A DNA stretch of 64,000 nt from Couchioplanes azureus (GTDB lineage Bacteria; Actinomycetota; Actinomycetes; Mycobacteriales; Micromonosporaceae), in NCBI RefSeq assembly GCF_014648355.1, contig NZ_BMQY01000005.1:124001-188000 (forward strand), read 5' to 3'. Shown here in pieces: positions 23,401-30,712 of this stretch. The translations under genes were made by a program, and so were the position numbers. The notes below the pieces were generated by a model, which did no database searches, had not been told where the DNA came from, and saw only the letters and a program-made list of their open reading frames with translations. Within the stretch, counting starts at the first letter, position 1, and each line of letters opens with the position of its first letter.

Positions 23401-25613
23401 CGGCCCGGTACGACGTCAGCGCCGTCTGCGTCGCGCTGGCCACGATCGGCGCCCCCGCGGCCTTCGGCCTGCCCTGGTGGTCACCGCTGCTGATCGGCGG
23501 CGCCGTCGCCGTCGGGTACGGGATCGCCTCGGTGGCCGCCCCGGAGCCCCGGGCGGCGCTCAGCCGCGCCGGGGTCGCCGCCGTGGTCGCGCTGCACGCG
23601 GCCGGCGCCGGGCTGATCCGGCCCTGGTCCACCGCGGTGGCGCTGAGCCTCATCGTGCTGACCGGCACGCTGGTGGCCTGGCTGGCCCGGGCCGACCTGA
23701 CCCCCGCCGCCCGGCGCGGCTGGGCGGAGCGTGCCGAGCTCGACCAGGTCGTGGCATACACGCTCGACGACACCGGCATGCCCCGGCACCGCGCCCAGAT
23801 CGGCGGCGCGGCCACCATGGGCGCGCTGCTCGCCGCCCCCGGCGTGCTGGCCGCGATCGCCGCCGACCAGCACCGCACGGCACAGGTCGTGCTGACCGCC
23901 GCCCTCGCCGGGTCCAGCCTCATGCTGTCCCTGCTGGCGGTCGCCGGCCGCTGGGTGCCGCAATACCTGCCGTGGGCCACCTTCGGCCTGGTCGGCGGCG
24001 CCACCATCACCGCCGTCGCGTCCGTACCCAGCGACTACCCCACGGCCCTGTACGCGGCCGCCGCCGCGCTGCTCGGCGTCGTCGCGGAGCTGCTGCGCGG
24101 CACGGTGCCGGCGCCGGGGCTGACCCTCGCACCGCCGCACACCTGGCGGGAGCGGCGCATCACCCGGCCGCGCCGCCCCGGGCGGCGCCCGAGCGGCCTC
24201 CGCGGACGCTGGCTCGTCGGCCCGGCCACCGGCGCGGTCATCGTCGCGGCCCTGCCCACGGTCCTCGCCCTGTTCTCCATCGCACCGGCGCTGCGCGCCG
24301 CGCTGCTCGACCCGCTGCGGCAGGTGAACGCGATCTGGGACGGCCCGGTGGCCGCCCTCACCGACCCCGCGTCCGGCAGCGTCGACGGCACCAGCGTGCT
24401 CGCCACCGTGCTGCTCACCGTGGCCGCCGCGCTGGCCGCCCTCGGTTTCGGCGGCAAGCCGGCCGAGGCCGTACCCGTCATCCTGCCGGGTCTGGCGATC
24501 ACCCTGCTGATCGCGCCCATCGCGCTGGACGCCCGCTGGCCGGCGTCGACGGCGGCGGCCCTGGTGGTGTTCACCATCGCCATGCTCGGCCTGGCCCTGA
24601 CCCCGCCGCCGGTCGCAACCCACGCCACCCTGCTGCACACGACCCGCACCATTGTCTTCGTCATCGGCCTGCTCGGCGGCGGCGCCGGCCTCGCCGGCAG
24701 CCTGGCGACCCGGCAGCTGACGCTGTTCACCCTGGGCTGCGCCGTCGGCGTCGGCCTGGTCGCCGCGATCGCCGGCCGCAGCCGCCACGCCCGGGTGCTG
24801 GGCTGGCTGTTCACCGCGGCGATGGGCCAGTTCTTCGTCCTCGCCGTGGCGCTCGTCGCGGGGCTCACCCGCGAATGGGCGGCCTTCGGCGTCCTGGCGG
24901 TCGGCGCGGCGCTGCTCATCCTCGAGGCCGCCCTGCCGCGCCTCGGCCTGCCGGAGTACCGCCTCGAAGCGGCCACGGTGGAGTGGAGCGGCTACACCTC
25001 GGCGGTGCTCGCGGGAGCCCTGGCCTACAACTCCCCCTCCCACCTCGCGGCTCTGCTGGCGGCCTGGGGCGCGATCCTCGGCCTCGCCGCGACCCGGCCC
25101 GGCCGCACACCCCAGCAGCGCCGCAACCTGTTCTGGCTGGCGGTGGGCTTCGAGATCATCGGCATCTGGCTGTTCGTGGCGCTGGCGGACGTCGCGCTGC
25201 CGGAGGCGTACACGCTGCCCTTCGCGGCGCTGGCGCTGCTGGTCGGCATCCTGGAGGCCCGTCAGCGGCCGGAGCTGAGCAGCTGGGCGGCGTACGGCCC
25301 GGCCCTGCTGGCGGCCTTCGTCCCGACCACCGGCCTGGTGATCGCCACGGACGCGGGCGACCTGCGCGAGATGCTTCTCCTGCTGGGCGCGGTCGTCACG
25401 CTGATCATCGGCTCGCGCCTCCAGCAACAGGCCCCGGTGGTCATCGGCGCAGTGGCCACGGCGGTGGCCACCCTGCACTTCGCCACGACCCTGGTGGGGC
25501 CGTGGCTGGTGCTGGTGCCGGTGGGAGTGGTCCTGCTCTTCCTCGGCGCGACCAACGAGAACCGGCGAAGGACCCAGGAACGACTGCGAGGGGCCCTGGT
25601 CCGGATGCGCTGA
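20475..25613 (+). CDS. Giant polytopic membrane protein, SCO7613-C-terminal-domain type
   Basis: A 1,712-aa protein. Residues 1-60 form a charged, probably coiled-coil helix (EELARIDASIAELKIRDMAAAKERT). About 65-145 are Pro/Arg-rich and disordered. The remainder is dozens of Ala/Leu/Val/Gly membrane helices, interrupted by a polar loop near 325-430. The architecture fits actinobacterial proteins annotated as SCO7613 C-terminal domain-containing membrane proteins, whose function is unknown to me. The GTG start follows a strong AGGAGG by about five bases. It is monocistronic, between a terminator and the convergent purE gene. No transporter or enzyme motif was recognised. Confidence 0.8.
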   Translation: MAQADEPDSYDEELARIDASIAELKIRDMAAAKERTTIASKIQAAQFQRDILAHANQQRKRAAAAKTTRRVRRRPAEPPPPADSRPSWSPPGTPHTGPPGQATDGVTVLVDDPPPTEEPAPPPPRRRVAPPPEHPPGHPPETSSQSVQNILLGLSALVLGVAAVVFAGAASNAIGRAFILAIATGVALVAAPAIARRGLTSTGETLAAVGLVLLPMTLYALHGSPALGGTAVPSPVFLGVTLLITAAASFMYAGVTRLAAPRYATVVAVQPVPPLLAYPVIESPAGWAVALTAVAVIDLLLLTTVIRTGRLVPRWPAGRPVAGDRESLAEADARDIGARDFATRLDPADPGSYDPAVRDAGADPAGADAGYGTPDRPESRPEEPDLIIDGLTGNRRRRWLPTRIFPGARPEGAPPAGSVPLAPPATPPSAGWLRQMTFGLLCLAAAGALVYASAGLVGADAVADAVRSGLILILAAVTAAAAARLVDQIQASNIAGAVLTLAVIAASARIADVASPAWTLAVAAAAVAATGAAVRMLPDEVRRGPQYASAGALTLIGLFVAVDALRAALAPVQAARPVWDADTAAYAGRIAEAAGDSGWLLALSALLATVAAALALPAEYRREGAVTGVALTALAVPASLGLPWSEAPWPLVIAAIGIGAAGLLAPTRRVAVAHIAAAGVVGGFGAGAALSASWLTAAVLTALAGAGVMVAVAARQMPVRLYAWLVGDWASGAAALAIPGAVVTAVLAVDDPGGGPPPTEAVTVPALALGFLAVAGTLTYAAVFQVARREISLPMTAGTGLGAVALALAALLSPGATAADIWVGALLLVAAALLFFANSLDHGRRADRLLDGPDIAAAAATVAVCGALARVAALAFPDAPLAVGAVVILIVASGVHSLPEDWRRGPARGVGLAGLVVAAIAGWQALADGLRIMAAPGPIWASDVSGYPTAAEPGAWQAPIALVVLAIAATTALPRPARYDVSAVCVALATIGAPAAFGLPWWSPLLIGGAVAVGYGIASVAAPEPRAALSRAGVAAVVALHAAGAGLIRPWSTAVALSLIVLTGTLVAWLARADLTPAARRGWAERAELDQVVAYTLDDTGMPRHRAQIGGAATMGALLAAPGVLAAIAADQHRTAQVVLTAALAGSSLMLSLLAVAGRWVPQYLPWATFGLVGGATITAVASVPSDYPTALYAAAAALLGVVAELLRGTVPAPGLTLAPPHTWRERRITRPRRPGRRPSGLRGRWLVGPATGAVIVAALPTVLALFSIAPALRAALLDPLRQVNAIWDGPVAALTDPASGSVDGTSVLATVLLTVAAALAALGFGGKPAEAVPVILPGLAITLLIAPIALDARWPASTAAALVVFTIAMLGLALTPPPVATHATLLHTTRTIVFVIGLLGGGAGLAGSLATRQLTLFTLGCAVGVGLVAAIAGRSRHARVLGWLFTAAMGQFFVLAVALVAGLTREWAAFGVLAVGAALLILEAALPRLGLPEYRLEAATVEWSGYTSAVLAGALAYNSPSHLAALLAAWGAILGLAATRPGRTPQQRRNLFWLAVGFEIIGIWLFVALADVALPEAYTLPFAALALLVGILEARQRPELSSWAAYGPALLAAFVPTTGLVIATDAGDLREMLLLLGAVVTLIIGSRLQQQAPVVIGAVATAVATLHFATTLVGPWLVLVPVGVVLLFLGATNENRRRTQERLRGALVRMR

Positions 25614-25703
25614 CGCGCCGCTTCCACCTCACGTCCCACCGGGGACCGCGCCCCGCCGCCAGGACCGCGCAGCCTTGCGGTTCCGGCCCGGGCCGGGGTG
25701 GGA

Positions 25704-26201
25704 TCAGCCCAGAAGCTTGGTCCGCAGCGCTTCGTCCTTCTCCGCCACGACCTGCTCCAGATTCTCCTGGAAGGCCCGCATCTTCGCCAGAAGCCCCGGA
25801 TCCGAGGCGGCGAGGATCCGCACCGCCAGCAGGCCCGCATTCCGGGCACCGCCGATGGAGACCGTGGCGACCGGCACCCCGGCCGGCATCTGCACGATCG
25901 ACAGCAGCGAATCCATGCCGTCCAGGTACTTGAGAGGAACCGGCACACCGATCACCGGCAACGGCGTCAGGGCAGCGACCATGCCGGGCAGGTGCGCGGC
26001 ACCACCGGCACCGGTGATGATGACCTTCAACCCGCGATCGGCGGCCGACGTCGCATAGTCGACCATCTTCTGCACGGTACGGTGCGCGGAAACCACGCCG
26101 ACCTCGAACGGCACCTCGAACTCGGCGAGCGCCAGCGCCGCCGCCTCCATCGTGGACCAGTCGGAGTCGCTGCCCATGATCACGCCGACGCTGGGTGCCA
26201 T
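25704..26201 (-). CDS. purE: N5-carboxyaminoimidazole ribonucleotide mutase PurE
   Basis: A 165-aa class I PurE of purine biosynthesis, converting N5-CAIR to CAIR. The signature region is intact: VGVIMGSDSDWSTM at the N-terminus, VVSAHRT with the catalytic-type His, GAGGAAHLPGMVAA, and the GIPVPL-like VIGVPVPLKYLDGMDSLLSIVQMPAGVPVATV. ATG 26201 overlaps the purK stop (ATGA), so the two are translationally coupled, as in most bacteria. Confidence 0.96.
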   Translation of the reverse strand: MAPSVGVIMGSDSDWSTMEAAALALAEFEVPFEVGVVSAHRTVQKMVDYATSAADRGLKVIITGAGGAAHLPGMVAALTPLPVIGVPVPLKYLDGMDSLLSIVQMPAGVPVATVSIGGARNAGLLAVRILAASDPGLLAKMRAFQENLEQVVAEKDEALRTKLLG

Positions 26202-27370
26202 CACTTGCCTTCCTGCAGCCACCGGGCGGCCCGAGCGGCCCGGGCGCGTACCGATGTCATGTCGTCGCCGAGCACGGTGACATGCCCGATCTTGCGTCCG
26301 GGACGCACCTGCTTGCCGTACAGATGGACGCGAACCCCGGGATCCGCGGCGAAAAGATGATGCAACCGCTCGTCCAGCGTCATCCCACCGGGCGCCCCGC
26401 CGAGCACATTCGCCATGACGACGGCGGGAGCGGTGAGCGAGGTCTCCCCCATGGGATAGTCGAGCACGGCCCGCAGATGCTGCTCGAACTGCGAGGTCCG
26501 GGCCCCCTCGATGGTCCAGTGCCCCGAGTTGTGCGGCCGCATGGCCAGCTCGTTGACGACGATCCCGTCCGCCGTCTCGAACAGCTCGACGGCCAGCAGC
26601 CCGACAACTCCGAGCGCATGGGCAAGGTCGATCGCAAGCTGCTGAGCCTCGACGGCCAGCTCCTCGGGAAGCCCCGGAGCGGGCGCGAGCACCTCGACAC
26701 AGATCCCGTCCCGCTGCACGGTCTCCACCACCGGATAGGCGGCAACCTGCCCGAACGGCGACCGAGCGACCAGAGCCGCAATCTCCCGCCGCAGCGGCAC
26801 CCGCTCCTCGACGATCAGCTCGACCCCGGTGGCAACAAGCTCCTCCGCGGCCGCGAGATCGGCGAGCATCCACACCCCACGCCCGTCGTAGCCACCCCGG
26901 ACAGCCTTGGCCACAACCGGCCAACCGGACCCTTCCCCCGGCCGAGCCCCGACCTCGGCAGCGAAGTCGGCGATCTCCGCGGCGGTCGACACCGGCCGCC
27001 ATCGCGGCACGGGCGCACCCAGCTCCGACAGCCGCTCGCGCATCCGCCGCTTGTCCTGCGCGAAGACGATCGCCTCCGCACCCGGATAGATCTTCACACC
27101 CTCGGCGGCCAAGGCGGCGATATGCCCGGTCGGCACATGCTCATGATCAAAAGTGACGGCATCGCACCCCTTGGCGAACTCCCGCAGCGCCGAAAGATCC
27201 GTATGCGTCCCAATCCGCACATCCGCGGCAACGAGAGCGGCACTGTCGTCGGGCGCCTGGGAAAGCACACGCAACGACTGCCCAAGAGCGATCGCGGCCT
27301 GGTGGGTCATCCGGGCCAACTGCCCGCCGCCCACCATGCCGACAACGGGAAGACCGGTTCGAGTATCCAT
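26201..27370 (-). CDS. purK: N5-carboxyaminoimidazole ribonucleotide synthase PurK
   Basis: A 389-aa ATP-grasp enzyme making N5-CAIR from AIR, bicarbonate and ATP, the partner of PurE. Visible are VGMVGGGQLARM at the N-terminus, the ATP-grasp lysine region WPVVAKAVRGGYDGRGVW, VEERVPLRREIAALVAR, and the metal-binding FETADGIVVNELAMRPHNSGHWTIE. The ATG at 27370 is adjacent to a long gene-free repeat region, so the purKE promoter must lie within roughly 27371-27480. Confidence 0.96.
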   Translation of the reverse strand: MDTRTGLPVVGMVGGGQLARMTHQAAIALGQSLRVLSQAPDDSAALVAADVRIGTHTDLSALREFAKGCDAVTFDHEHVPTGHIAALAAEGVKIYPGAEAIVFAQDKRRMRERLSELGAPVPRWRPVSTAAEIADFAAEVGARPGEGSGWPVVAKAVRGGYDGRGVWMLADLAAAEELVATGVELIVEERVPLRREIAALVARSPFGQVAAYPVVETVQRDGICVEVLAPAPGLPEELAVEAQQLAIDLAHALGVVGLLAVELFETADGIVVNELAMRPHNSGHWTIEGARTSQFEQHLRAVLDYPMGETSLTAPAVVMANVLGGAPGGMTLDERLHHLFAADPGVRVHLYGKQVRPGRKIGHVTVLGDDMTSVRARAARAARWLQEGK

Positions 27371-27607
27371 CGCTGACCAAGCCTAACGACTGGACCTCGG
27401 CGCCGAAGAGGCGGCCGCACGAGGTGACCAGCGGCAGAGGGAGTTGAGGCGGTGTGAGGGAGTTGAGGCTAGGGGATGAGGGAGTTGAGGCCAGGGCTGA
27501 GGCGAGACGAGGCCCGTTATGACGAAGAACCGGTCCTTAGGTACGCCCACGGTGGCCGACAGAAGCAGCACCGACCGACCCCGCCTCCGGCGGCTACCGC
27601 ACTCGGC

Positions 27608-27760
27608 ACCGTCGGACTCCAGGCCGCCCACGCCCGCCGGACGCCGCGCCAGACACCGTCGGGCTCCAAGCCGCCCACGCCCGCCAGCCCGCCGCGCCAG
27701 ACACCGTCGGGCTCCAAGCCGCCCACGCCCGCCGGACGCCGCGCCAGACACCGTCGGATC
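27608..27760. repeat. 47/48-bp tandem repeat, about three units
   Basis: ACCGTCGG begins units at 27608, 27655, 27703 and 27750 (spacings 47, 48, 47). The units share GCTCCAAGCCGCCCACGCCC followed by a variable GGACGCC or AGCCCGC and GCGCCAGAC. The array is separated by about 90 bp from the larger 44-bp array. It is not coding, since the spacing changes frame. Confidence 0.8.
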
Positions 27761-27850
27761 GCAGACCGTCCGGTGCCGCCGCCGGCGGTGGGATGCGGCC
27801 GGCAAGCCGGTCCGCCGCCGGTAGTCGGCGGTCCAAGGCGGCCGGCGATC

Positions 27851-28507
27851 CAGTGCCGCCACCAGCGGCCGACACTCCGGCGCCATCGGCGACCCCATGC
27901 CGCCACCAACCGCCGCTCGGGCACGACCAGCGACCCAATGCCACCACCAACCGCCGGCACTCCGGCGCCACCAGCGGTCCAGTCCCCCGCCGACCGCCCG
28001 GCAGTCCGACGCAGCCGGCGCCGCAGTGCCCCCGCCCACGCCCGGCAGCCCGACGCACCCGGCGCCGCAGTGCCCCCGCCCACGCCCGGCAGCCCGACAC
28101 AGCCGGCGCCGCAGTGCCCCCGCCCACGCCCGGCAGCCCGACACAGCCGGCGCCGCAGTGCCCCCGCCCACGCCCGGCAGCCCGACACGACCGGCGCTCC
28201 AGTGCCCCCGCCCACGCCCGGCAGCCCGCCACGACCGGCGCTCCAGTGCCCCCGCCCACGCCCGGCAGCCCGACACAGCCGGCGCTCCAGTGCCCCCGCC
28301 CACGCCCGGCAGCCCGACACAGCCGGCGCCGCAGTGCCCCCGCCCACGCCCGGCAGCCCGACACAGCCGGCGCCGCAGTGCCCCCGCCCACGCCCGGCAG
28401 CCCGCCACAGCCGGCGCTCCAGTGCCCCCGCCCACGCCCGGCAGCCCGCCACGACCGGCGCTGCAGTGCCGCCGCCGGCGCCCGGGCAGTCCGGTGCGGC
28501 CGGCGGT
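27851..28507. repeat. 44-bp tandem repeat array, about 15 units
   Basis: CAGTG or a variant recurs at 27851, 27895, 27936, 27980, 28024 and then every 44 bp to 28464. Units from 28024 are nearly identical (CAGTGCCCCCGCCCACGCCC, GGCAGCCCGACAC, AGCCGGCGCC); those to the left are decayed. A 44-bp period is not a multiple of three, and all six reading frames stay open simply because stop codons are excluded by composition, so it is unlikely to encode protein. There are no spacers, so it is not CRISPR. It fills most of the 1.2-kb gap between purK and the DUF255 gene. Confidence 0.9.
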
Positions 28508-28562
28508 CCGGTGCCGGTGCCGGCGACGGGGGCCTACGGTTCGGTGCGGCCGGCCGTTCGTT

Positions 28563-30677
28563 TCAGGTTGTCAGGCGGGCCTCCAGTTCTGATGGGGTTG
28601 TTGCCGGTTGGTCGCAGACGAAGCCTCGGCATACGTAGGCCGTCGGGTGGCCGTCGATGAGGGGGCGGTTGGCGAGCAGGGGGACGCCCGGCTTGTCCGG
28701 TGGGCCGGCGACGATCACGGTTCCTGGTGGGGCGTGGCGGTGGGCTGTGGTCAGGAGGGGGTCGTCCGGGTTGTCGGTGGCGATGGCGATCTCGTACGGG
28801 CCCGCGAGCGCCGCCTCGGCCACCGTTGCCGAGTAGCCGGCGAAGCGCGGGTGGCCGCCGATCAGCGACCCGACCGTCTCCAGCGCCGCGTCCGCCGCCT
28901 CGCGGTAGCGCGCGTCACCGGTCAGCGCCGCATACGCCACGAGGCCGGCGCAGATGGCCGCCAGGCCCGACGGGGTGGCGTTGTCGGTGGGGTCGGCCGG
29001 TCGGGTCACCAGCCGCTCCGCGTCGTCCGCCGTGTCGTAGAAGCCGCCCTGGCCGGTGCCGAAGTGGGCCAGTGCCACGTCCAGGAGCCGGCCGGCCGAC
29101 GTGAGCCAGCGGCCGTCGCCGGTGAGCTGGTGCACCGCGCAGAACGCCTCCGCCACGGCGCCGTAGTCCTCGAGCACGCCGGCCGGTTCCCCGACGACGC
29201 CGTCCCGGGAGACGCGGCGCAGGCGGCCGTCGACGATGTGCCGGTCGGCCAGCACCTCGGCGAGGGCCACGGCCGCCGCGCGGGACGTGGGCGAGCCGAC
29301 GAGCGCGGCGTGCTCGACCAGCGCCGTGATGGCGAGCCCGTTCCACGACGCCACGACCTTGTCGTCCCGGGCCGGCTGGGGTCGCTGCGCGCGGGCGGCG
29401 AGGAGCCTGCCGCGCACGTCCCTCCACCGAGCCACGACCGCCGCGGTGGCACCGTCAGGGCGGTCACCTCGCTCGGGACCCCCGTTTCTCTCCTCACCGG
29501 GGCTGCCCGCGCCGGCGTCACCACCGAGCGCCCCGCCGACGCCGTCGGCGTCCGGGTCGAGCGGCTCTTGGAGGCCGTCGATGTCGCGGGCCAGGACGAG
29601 CACGCTGCTGCCGTGCTCGAACGTGCCCTCGGCGGTGACCCGGAAGAGGTCGGCCGCCCACCGCCCGTCCTCCTCGCCCAGCGCCTCGGTCAGCTGCGCC
29701 GGCGTCCACGCGTAGGTGAGACCCTCGACGCCGTCGGTGTCCGCGTCCAGCGCCGAGGCCAGGCCCCCGGCGGGTGTGGCGAGGTCACGCAGGAGGAACT
29801 CGGCGGTCTCGTCCGCGATGCGGCGGGCGAGCGGGTCGCCCGTCAGCCGCCACAGCTGGGTGTAGACGCGCAGCAGCAGGGCGTTGTCGTAGAGCATCTT
29901 CTCGAAGTGCGGCACCGTCCAGGTGGTGTCGACGGCATAGCGGGCGAAGCCACCGGCCAGCTGGTCGTAGATGCCGCCGCGGGCCATCCGCTCGGCCGTG
30001 TGGCGGACGATCTCCAGATCCTCGGCCGCGCCGGTGCGCTGGTGGCGGCGCAGCAGGAACAGCATGTTCATGTGCGGCGGGAACTTGGGTGCGCCGCCGA
30101 AGCCGCCGTATTCCTGGTCGTGGTCCTTGGCGAGCCGGGTCGCCGCGGCGTCGAGCAGCGACGCCGAGATCGGCGTCGCGGGACCGCCGACCAGCTGGGC
30201 GCCGCCGATGGCCTGGACCACCGCCGAGCCCTGCTTGACGACGTCGTCGCGCTGGTCGCGCCACGCGGTGGCCACGGAGTCGAGCAGACGGGCGAAGGTG
30301 GCTCGGGGGTAGTAGGTCCCGCAGAAGAACGGCTCACCCTCCGCGGTGGCGAAGACCGTCATCGGCCAGCCGCCCTGGCCGGTCATGGCCTGTGTCGCGG
30401 TCATGTAGACGGCGTCGACGTCGGGGCGCTCCTCGCGGTCCACCTTGATCGCCACGAAGGCGGCGTTGACCTGACGGGCGATGCCCTCGTCCTCGAAGGA
30501 CTCGTGCGCCATCACGTGACACCAGTGGCAGGCGGCGTAGCCGACGGAGATGAGCACGGGGACGTCGCGCCGCCGGGCTTCCTCGAACGCCTCCGGCGAC
30601 CACGGCCACCAGTCGACGGGGTTGCCGGCGTGCTGGAGCAGGTAGGGCGAGGTCGCGGTCGCCAGACGGTTGGCCAT
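28563..30677 (-). CDS. DUF255 thioredoxin-domain protein (YyaL/SPATA20 family)
   Basis: A 704-aa cytosolic protein. The N-terminal thioredoxin-like domain begins PYLLQHAGNPVDWWPW and has the CxxC pair Cys50/Cys53 in YAACHWCHVMAHESF, then GQGGWPMTVF and FFCGTYYP. The larger C-terminal part (about 200-690) is an alpha/alpha-barrel like that of N-acylglucosamine 2-epimerase or cellobiose epimerase folds. Family length is usually 670-700, so it is full-length. The biochemical role is not established. The upstream GGDEF/EAL gene ends 35 bp before, on the same strand. Confidence 0.9.
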   Translation of the reverse strand: MANRLATATSPYLLQHAGNPVDWWPWSPEAFEEARRRDVPVLISVGYAACHWCHVMAHESFEDEGIARQVNAAFVAIKVDREERPDVDAVYMTATQAMTGQGGWPMTVFATAEGEPFFCGTYYPRATFARLLDSVATAWRDQRDDVVKQGSAVVQAIGGAQLVGGPATPISASLLDAAATRLAKDHDQEYGGFGGAPKFPPHMNMLFLLRRHQRTGAAEDLEIVRHTAERMARGGIYDQLAGGFARYAVDTTWTVPHFEKMLYDNALLLRVYTQLWRLTGDPLARRIADETAEFLLRDLATPAGGLASALDADTDGVEGLTYAWTPAQLTEALGEEDGRWAADLFRVTAEGTFEHGSSVLVLARDIDGLQEPLDPDADGVGGALGGDAGAGSPGEERNGGPERGDRPDGATAAVVARWRDVRGRLLAARAQRPQPARDDKVVASWNGLAITALVEHAALVGSPTSRAAAVALAEVLADRHIVDGRLRRVSRDGVVGEPAGVLEDYGAVAEAFCAVHQLTGDGRWLTSAGRLLDVALAHFGTGQGGFYDTADDAERLVTRPADPTDNATPSGLAAICAGLVAYAALTGDARYREAADAALETVGSLIGGHPRFAGYSATVAEAALAGPYEIAIATDNPDDPLLTTAHRHAPPGTVIVAGPPDKPGVPLLANRPLIDGHPTAYVCRGFVCDQPATTPSELEARLTT

Positions 30678-30712
30678 GTCCCCAACCTAGCCCCGGCGTA
30701 CGCCGGAGAACC

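Noticed and set aside
20421..25478. Long minus-strand frames opposite the giant membrane protein gene
   Set aside because: Highly charged Gly/Arg/Asp-rich translations typical of antisense shadows in GC-rich DNA; the plus-strand gene has a strong ribosome-binding site and coherent membrane topology.
25683..25696. Perfect palindrome CCGGCCCGGGCCGG between the giant membrane gene and purE
   Set aside because: No loop or T-run; such GC palindromes arise easily at this base composition, so it was not called as a terminator.
27851..28507. CRISPR array
   Set aside because: Repeats are directly abutting with no variable spacers, and no cas genes are in the window.
27383..28660. Long open frames in all six frames across the 44-bp repeats
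   Set aside because: They exist only because the repeat contains no stop triplets. The period shifts the frame every unit and no ribosome-binding site or family match is present.
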